Positions 15,684-18,928 of a stretch of DNA of 18,928 nucleotides are shown here, piece after piece (within the stretch, counting starts at the first letter, position 1; every line of letters begins with the position of its first letter). The DNA is from JBGSIZ01 sp041742255. GTDB lineage: Bacteria > Pseudomonadota > Alphaproteobacteria > Rhodobacterales > Rhodobacteraceae. The translations under genes were made by a program, and so were the position numbers. The stretch covers positions 1 to 18,928 of the forward strand of contig JBGSIZ010000196.1 in the NCBI GenBank assembly GCA_041742255.1, written 5' to 3'. The notes beneath the pieces were generated by a model. The model ran no database searches. It was not told the origin of the DNA and saw nothing but the letters and a program-made list of their open reading frames with translations.

Positions 15684-16444
15684 GCACACACCTTTTCAAC
15701 GGATTGAGCAAGCACAGGGGCCAGCAAAGCGGCCATTTCCTGCACCTGACCGGGGGTGGCGAGCAGGTCATTGCGCACCTCCAGCATGGCATTGACCAAG
15801 CCATAGGGGGTCGCATGCAGCCGCAAGGTATGGGTCACGCCATCTGCGGCGCTATAGGGGTCGTTCAGCGCCACGCGCAGGCCGGTCAGGTCCTGCGCCG
15901 TATCGACGATGGCACGGGCCAATCGGTCATCGGCATCATGGATCACCCCAAACTCGGTCATGCGTGGTTGGCCGTGATAGACGGGCGTAAAGGAATGGAT
16001 GGTGATCAGCACTGGCGGCGTTCCTTGCGCCAGCATGTGGCACACTTCGGCATGCAAGGCATCGTGGAAGGTCAGATAGACCGCCTTGGTGCGCGCCACG
16101 CGTGCGGCAGGGTTCAGTTCATGGTTGCCGGGAATGTCGAACACCTCGGACCGAGAAGCCATGGCGGCCGCCTGATCGGGCGCGCGGTTCAAGTCGTAGA
16201 TCAACCGACTGACCGGCGCATGAACAAGTCCTGCCCCCAGCCGCTGGGCCAATGCGCGCGCAAGGCCAAGCGCACCGGGGTCCCACGCAATATGGGCGTC
16301 CTGCTGATCGACAGTCAGCCCCAGATCGCCCCACGGCGCCGGAAAGGCATTGCTTGCATGTTCGCACACCAGAAGAATTCGACCCGCACCTTCGGGGAAT
16401 TCGACCTTGGCGGCAAAGGGTGCGTCAGCAGGCAGCACGGACAT
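15680..16444 (-). CDS. N-formylglutamate amidohydrolase-family hydrolase
   Basis: A 254-residue cytoplasmic protein of the FGase family (PF05013; HutG of the five-step histidine pathway is a member). Visible blocks are ILLVCEHASNAFP (residues 23-35), DPGALGLARALAQRLGA, SRLIYDLNRAPDQ, LITIHSFTPVYHG and NAMLEVRNDLL, all typical of the family. No other histidine-degradation gene is near. It is the first gene of an operon with a TRAP importer, a gamma-glutamyl ligase and two dehydrogenases. A reasonable inference is that it cleaves an N-substituted glutamate, perhaps the gamma-glutamyl product of the pathway, instead of formylglutamate. The start has only a weak upstream ribosome-binding site (AAAAGGG), and the stop overlaps dctQ as ATGA. 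Confidence 0.85.
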   Translation of the reverse strand: MSVLPADAPFAAKVEFPEGAGRILLVCEHASNAFPAPWGDLGLTVDQQDAHIAWDPGALGLARALAQRLGAGLVHAPVSRLIYDLNRAPDQAAAMASRSEVFDIPGNHELNPAARVARTKAVYLTFHDALHAEVCHMLAQGTPPVLITIHSFTPVYHGQPRMTEFGVIHDADDRLARAIVDTAQDLTGLRVALNDPYSAADGVTHTLRLHATPYGLVNAMLEVRNDLLATPGQVQEMAALLAPVLAQSVEKVCA

Positions 16445-16476
16445 GGCGGGGTCGGGCCCTTTTCGATCTGACCAAA

Positions 16477-16505
16477 GTGTTTCTGATGGGACAGCAATCT
16501 GTCAA
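16477..16505 (-). promoter_or_regulatory. Candidate sigma-70-type promoter of the seven-gene operon
   Basis: On the minus strand a perfect TTGACA (16500-16505) is followed after 18 bases by AACACT (16476-16481), a weak -10. Transcription would start about 25-30 bases before the first ATG at 16444. The -35 overlaps an inverted repeat, a position suited to repression. The -35 is clear and the -10 is poor. Confidence 0.4.
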
Positions 16506-16531
16506 GATTATTTCTGTCGCATACAGCCTGT
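16490..16531. promoter_or_regulatory. Cluster of CTGT/ACAG half-sites, candidate RpiR operator
   Basis: Within 42 bases of the divergent promoter region there are five half-sites: GACAG (16490-16494) and CTGTC (16499-16503) forming a perfect inverted repeat, CTGT (16514-16517) and ACAG (16523-16526) forming another, and CTGT (16528-16531). The two dyads are centred about 23-24 bases apart, roughly two helical turns. The first dyad covers the -35 of the minus-strand operon. A possible -10 (TACAAT, 16532-16537) for the plus-strand regulator lies next to the last half-site, but I see no good -35. Binding by the adjacent RpiR protein is inferred. Confidence 0.45.
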
Positions 16532-16606
16532 TACAATCGTTTCCACCTTGACGCGACCACCGGCGGGACACAAGCTGCACATCCATCTTGGACGAAAGGC
16601 AACGCG

Positions 16607-17476
16607 ATGGACGCACCGCTTGGCGTTGAAAACAGGATGCGCACCGCTCTGCCCGATATGACGCGGGCCGAGCGGCAGGTGGCGACCCACATCTTGCGGC
16701 ATTATCCGATGGCGGCCTTGGGGTCGATCACCGCCCTGGCCCGCGCCGCCGAAGTCTCTACCCCGACAGTCGTGCGCCTGTGCCAGAAACTGGGCTATCG
16801 TGGCTATCCCGACTACCAGCGCGCGCTGCGGGGAGAGGTGGAGGCGATGCTGGAATCCCCGCTCGTCAAGCACGACCGTTGGGCTGGAGGCGTGCCCGAC
16901 ACCCACATCCTGAACCGCTTTGCCGATGCGGTGGTGGCAAACCTGCATGCGACGCTTGGCCAGATCGACCATGACGATTTCGACGCCGTCGCCCGCCTGC
17001 TGGCCGACCCGACGCGCCGCATCTTTGCCATCGGCGGGCGCATCACCCATGCCCATGCCGATTACCTTGTGTCGATGATGAAGATCGTCCGGCCCGAGGT
17101 GACGCTGCTGTCGGATATGTCAAACACTTGGCCGCCCGCGCTGCTGGACATGAAGCCCGGTGATGTGGTGGTGGCGTTCGACATCCGGCGCTATGAAAAC
17201 TCGGTGCTGCATCTGGTGGAACTGGCGGTGGAACACGGGGCCGAGGTGGTGCTGATCACCGACCGCTGGGTGAGCCCTGCTGCTGCCCACGCCCGCCATG
17301 TGCTGACCGCGCATATTGAGGCGCCTTCGGCCTGGGATTCAACGGTGTCGATATTGGTGCTGGTCGAAACGCTGCTGGCCAGCGTGCAAAGCCAGACCTG
17401 GACCCAGACCGAAAAAAGGATGCAGCGGCTGGAAACCCTGTACGACCGCTCTCGCTTCTTTCGCCGCAACCGGTGA
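16607..17476 (+). CDS. RpiR/MurR-family transcriptional regulator with SIS domain
   Basis: A 289-residue regulator. The N-terminal helix-turn-helix is visible as ITALARAAEVSTPTVVRLCQ followed by KLGYRGYPDYQRAL (residues about 41-74), the typical RpiR pattern. A sugar-isomerase (SIS) fold follows from about residue 125 to 250 (RRIFAIGGRITHAHADYLVSMM, GDVVVAFDIRRYENSVLHLVELA, AEVVLITD). In SIS-domain regulators this part senses a phosphorylated or otherwise small effector. The start has GAAAGG about eight bases upstream. It is transcribed away from the seven-gene operon and shares its upstream region, so it is the prime candidate for controlling that operon. In place of the usual serine-containing loop of sugar-phosphate-sensing members (GxGxS) it has GGRITHAH, so the effector may not be a phosphosugar. 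Confidence 0.9.
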   Translation: MDAPLGVENRMRTALPDMTRAERQVATHILRHYPMAALGSITALARAAEVSTPTVVRLCQKLGYRGYPDYQRALRGEVEAMLESPLVKHDRWAGGVPDTHILNRFADAVVANLHATLGQIDHDDFDAVARLLADPTRRIFAIGGRITHAHADYLVSMMKIVRPEVTLLSDMSNTWPPALLDMKPGDVVVAFDIRRYENSVLHLVELAVEHGAEVVLITDRWVSPAAAHARHVLTAHIEAPSAWDSTVSILVLVETLLASVQSQTWTQTEKRMQRLETLYDRSRFFRRNR

Positions 17477-17506
17477 TCCGGGACGTCATCGGCGCCGTGC
17501 GGCGTG

Positions 17507-17689
17507 CAGCTTTCTGCGCAACCGGCTGTTATGCACTTCGATCGTGTTGCTTTCGACCTCGGCGTCAAAGGAATATAGCCGCTCTTCCAGCTGCGGCTTG
17601 GAAAAAAGCTGGCCCGGCTTTTGCAGAAATGCCTCGAACAGCACCCATTCCTCCGGGAACCAACGGGCGTGTAACTTCAGGCGCGGCAT
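17507..17689 (-). pseudogene. Fragment of an OmpR-family response regulator (DNA-binding domain)
   Basis: The minus-strand frame from 17689 includes LFEAFLQKPGQLFSKPQLEE, RLYSFDAEVESNTIEV and SRLRRKL. This is the winged-helix effector domain of OmpR/QseB-type response regulators. The receiver domain is missing. Just upstream, EEW replaces the expected LTRREW with a changed frame, consistent with a one-base loss near 17650. The end of the domain (the usual TVRGxGY) is absent, and unrelated residues lead to a stop at 17486. Both ends are therefore broken and the fragment cannot work as a regulator. Confidence 0.6.
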
Positions 17690-17972
17690 CGTTCACGATA
17701 TTCGGCAACGCCTGAGCCACCTGATAGCTTCCCACTGGCGTGTCCTCCGCGCGCGCACGCTCCATCCCAGCGATGATAGCGTTTACCGTGTCAGTCCGCT
17801 CCTGACCTTCTGGCAACCGGCTATCTGGGTTCTGTGTCAACAAGATCGCCGGCGTCTCCTGAGACGTCTCCTTTGACTTGACATAAACCAACTTGCCCAA
17901 CGTATTGCGGTTGTTCATCTCCCAGATGTCGTTGTCGCGGGTCCCCAAGCAAAGGCAACGGGCGTCTTGCAT
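17690..17972 (-). CDS. Unrecognised minus-strand frame, probably a gene fragment
   Basis: An open frame runs from an ATG at 17972 and continues past 17690 into the response-regulator fragment, where it is out of frame with that fragment. The first 95 residues have a believable protein composition (for example LGKLVYVKSKETSQETPAIL and VNAIIAGMERARAEDTPVG) and mostly G/C third positions, so they may once have been coding. I do not recognise a family. No ribosome-binding site precedes the ATG at 17972, and an internal ATG at 17915 has GGGAG directly against it. The part beyond 17690 is taken to be out-of-frame. It could be a truncated gene fused to debris or chance coding. Confidence 0.3.
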
Positions 17973-18078
17973 TTGGGGGTGTGCGCAAACCCCCTCACAT
18001 CCCTTGCTACACTTTCAGCTTGCGTTCCATCGGGCGCACTTTAGCTTGAGATCATAAACTTTAATGCAAGGTTTTTTG

Positions 18079-18928
18079 ATGGGTGCGATGTTTGCGCAGG
18101 ACGCTCGGATGGGGCGGCTGAGCACGGCGCTTGGCGAGGATGTGCTTGTTCTACAACGGTTTTCCGGGCACGAGGGGCTGAGCGCGTCATTTGTCTGGCA
18201 GGTGGATTGTCTGGCCGCGACCCCCGATATCGACTTTGACGCTGTGATCGGCACGCATGCCACGGTCACGCTGGTGACGCGGCAGGGAGAGCGGCATTTT
18301 GATGGCATAGTGACAGAGGCGCAGTGGCTGGGTGCGGGTGAAAACGGCATCCGCTACCGGCTGGTGCTGAAACCCTGGTTCCATCTGGCGCGGTTGCGCC
18401 GTAACCAGCGGATATTTCAAAACAAAACCGTCGTGCAGATCGTGCTGGAACTGCTGGGGGCCTACGCCTCGGCGGGCAAGCTGCAGCCCAACCTGACGGC
18501 AGATTATCCGGCGCTGGAATACACCGTGCAATTCCGCGAAAGCGACCATGACTTTGCCTGCCGCCTGATGGAAAGGTTCGGGATTACCTATCACTTTCAA
18601 CATGTTGCGGGTGAACACACCATGGTGTTGACGGATGCCGCCGACAGCCACGTCAGCGTTGGCGCGCGCCCGTTCCACCCCGATGATGGCCATCATCAGG
18701 CCGATATCAGCCACTTTTGGGAGTGGCGGCCCGCGCGGCGCATCACGACCGGGGCCATCCGGCTTACGGACTACAACTTCAAGACCCCGACCGCCGCGAT
18801 GGAAGTGGATCAGACGGGCGACGCCGCTTATGCCGAGGGTCAGATCGAAAGTTTTGACTGGCCGGGCGACTACCTTAATCAGGACCGTGGCAGGGTCGTC
18901 GCGCGCCTGCGCACGCGGGGCGAACGCG
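18079..18928 (+). CDS. vgrG: Type VI secretion tip protein VgrG, 3' end outside the window
   Basis: The frame is open from 18064 to the last base, at least 283 codons from the chosen start. The protein reads LSTALGEDVLVLQRFSGHEG, then FDAVIGTHATVTL, RHFDGIVTEAQWLG, YRLVLKPWFHLARLRRNQRI, QFRESDHDFACRLMERFGIT and YHF. These are hallmarks of the gp27-like N-terminal part of VgrG (Phage_GPD/VI_Rhs_Vgr family). VgrG trimers form the spike of the type VI secretion needle and carry effectors. The ATG at 18079 is preferred because AAGG (18068-18071) lies seven bases upstream; ATGs at 18064 and 18088 are also in frame. The gp5-like spike and any effector extension lie beyond the window. No other type VI gene is visible here. 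Confidence 0.88.
   Translation, partial: MGAMFAQDARMGRLSTALGEDVLVLQRFSGHEGLSASFVWQVDCLAATPDIDFDAVIGTHATVTLVTRQGERHFDGIVTEAQWLGAGENGIRYRLVLKPWFHLARLRRNQRIFQNKTVVQIVLELLGAYASAGKLQPNLTADYPALEYTVQFRESDHDFACRLMERFGITYHFQHVAGEHTMVLTDAADSHVSVGARPFHPDDGHHQADISHFWEWRPARRITTGAIRLTDYNFKTPTAAMEVDQTGDAAYAEGQIESFDWPGDYLNQDRGRVVARLRTRGER

Larger units (their letters stand above)
17477..18078. other. Gene-debris region between rpiR-type gene and vgrG
   Basis: These 600 bases hold no intact recognised gene. They contain the response-regulator remnant (17507-17689), an unrecognised minus-strand frame (17690-17972), a perfect palindrome GAGACGTCTC (17861-17870), and a small hairpin GGGGGT/ACCCCC (17975-17994). 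No clear terminator for the RpiR-type gene and no convincing promoter for vgrG were found. The region looks like a rearrangement junction next to the type VI secretion locus. Confidence 0.5.

Noticed and set aside
15680..16444. Assignment as hutG of histidine degradation
   Set aside because: The family fits, but no hutU, hutH, hutI or hutF gene is nearby and the operon context points to another pathway, so no gene symbol is given.
17861..17870. Perfect palindrome GAGACGTCTC as an operator
   Set aside because: A single 10-base palindrome inside gene debris, not near a promoter; chance is a sufficient explanation.

Overview
The window looks like chromosomal DNA of an alphaproteobacterium of the Rhodobacteraceae (Roseobacter group). 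The inference rests on high G+C, dense operons with ATGA and TAATG overlaps, and protein types usual in that group: the UrtABCDE urea transporter, TRAP transporters, an RpiR regulator and surface-polysaccharide genes. No rRNA, complete tRNA or CRISPR array was seen.

Layout. (1) 1-1739, plus strand: the 3' part of a sulfotransferase gene, translationally coupled to a capsule-polysaccharide (KpsC/KpsS-like) gene. (2) 1740-2109: a spacer with a perfect 12-bp palindrome upstream of urtA. (3) 2110-8093, plus strand: a complete urtABCDE operon for high-affinity urea uptake, with a strong hairpin after urtA. No urease genes follow. (4) 8094-8635: an AT-richer scar holding a short tRNA-3'-end-like sequence and a frameshifted, truncated transposase orfA of IS3 type. 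(5) 16444 down to 8636, minus strand: a seven-gene operon in transcription order N-formylglutamate amidohydrolase-family hydrolase, TRAP dctQ, dctM, dctP, glutamine-synthetase-like gamma-glutamyl ligase, aldehyde dehydrogenase, iron-dependent alcohol dehydrogenase. (6) 16607-17476, plus strand: a divergent RpiR/SIS regulator, with a cluster of CTGT/ACAG half-sites in the shared promoter region. (7) 17477-18078: gene debris, including the C-terminal piece of an OmpR-type response regulator. (8) 18079 to the window end, plus strand: the start of a type VI secretion VgrG gene.

The seven-gene operon is the most interesting part. Its enzymes fit a gamma-glutamylation route for an amino alcohol such as ethanolamine. 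The ligase would join the amine to glutamate, the Fe-ADH would oxidise the free alcohol to an aldehyde, the ALDH would oxidise that to an acid, and the hydrolase would release glutamate and an amino acid (glycine if the substrate is ethanolamine). The operon carries its own TRAP importer and sits opposite its likely regulator. The substrate assignment is inference. The family assignments come from motifs read directly in the translations.
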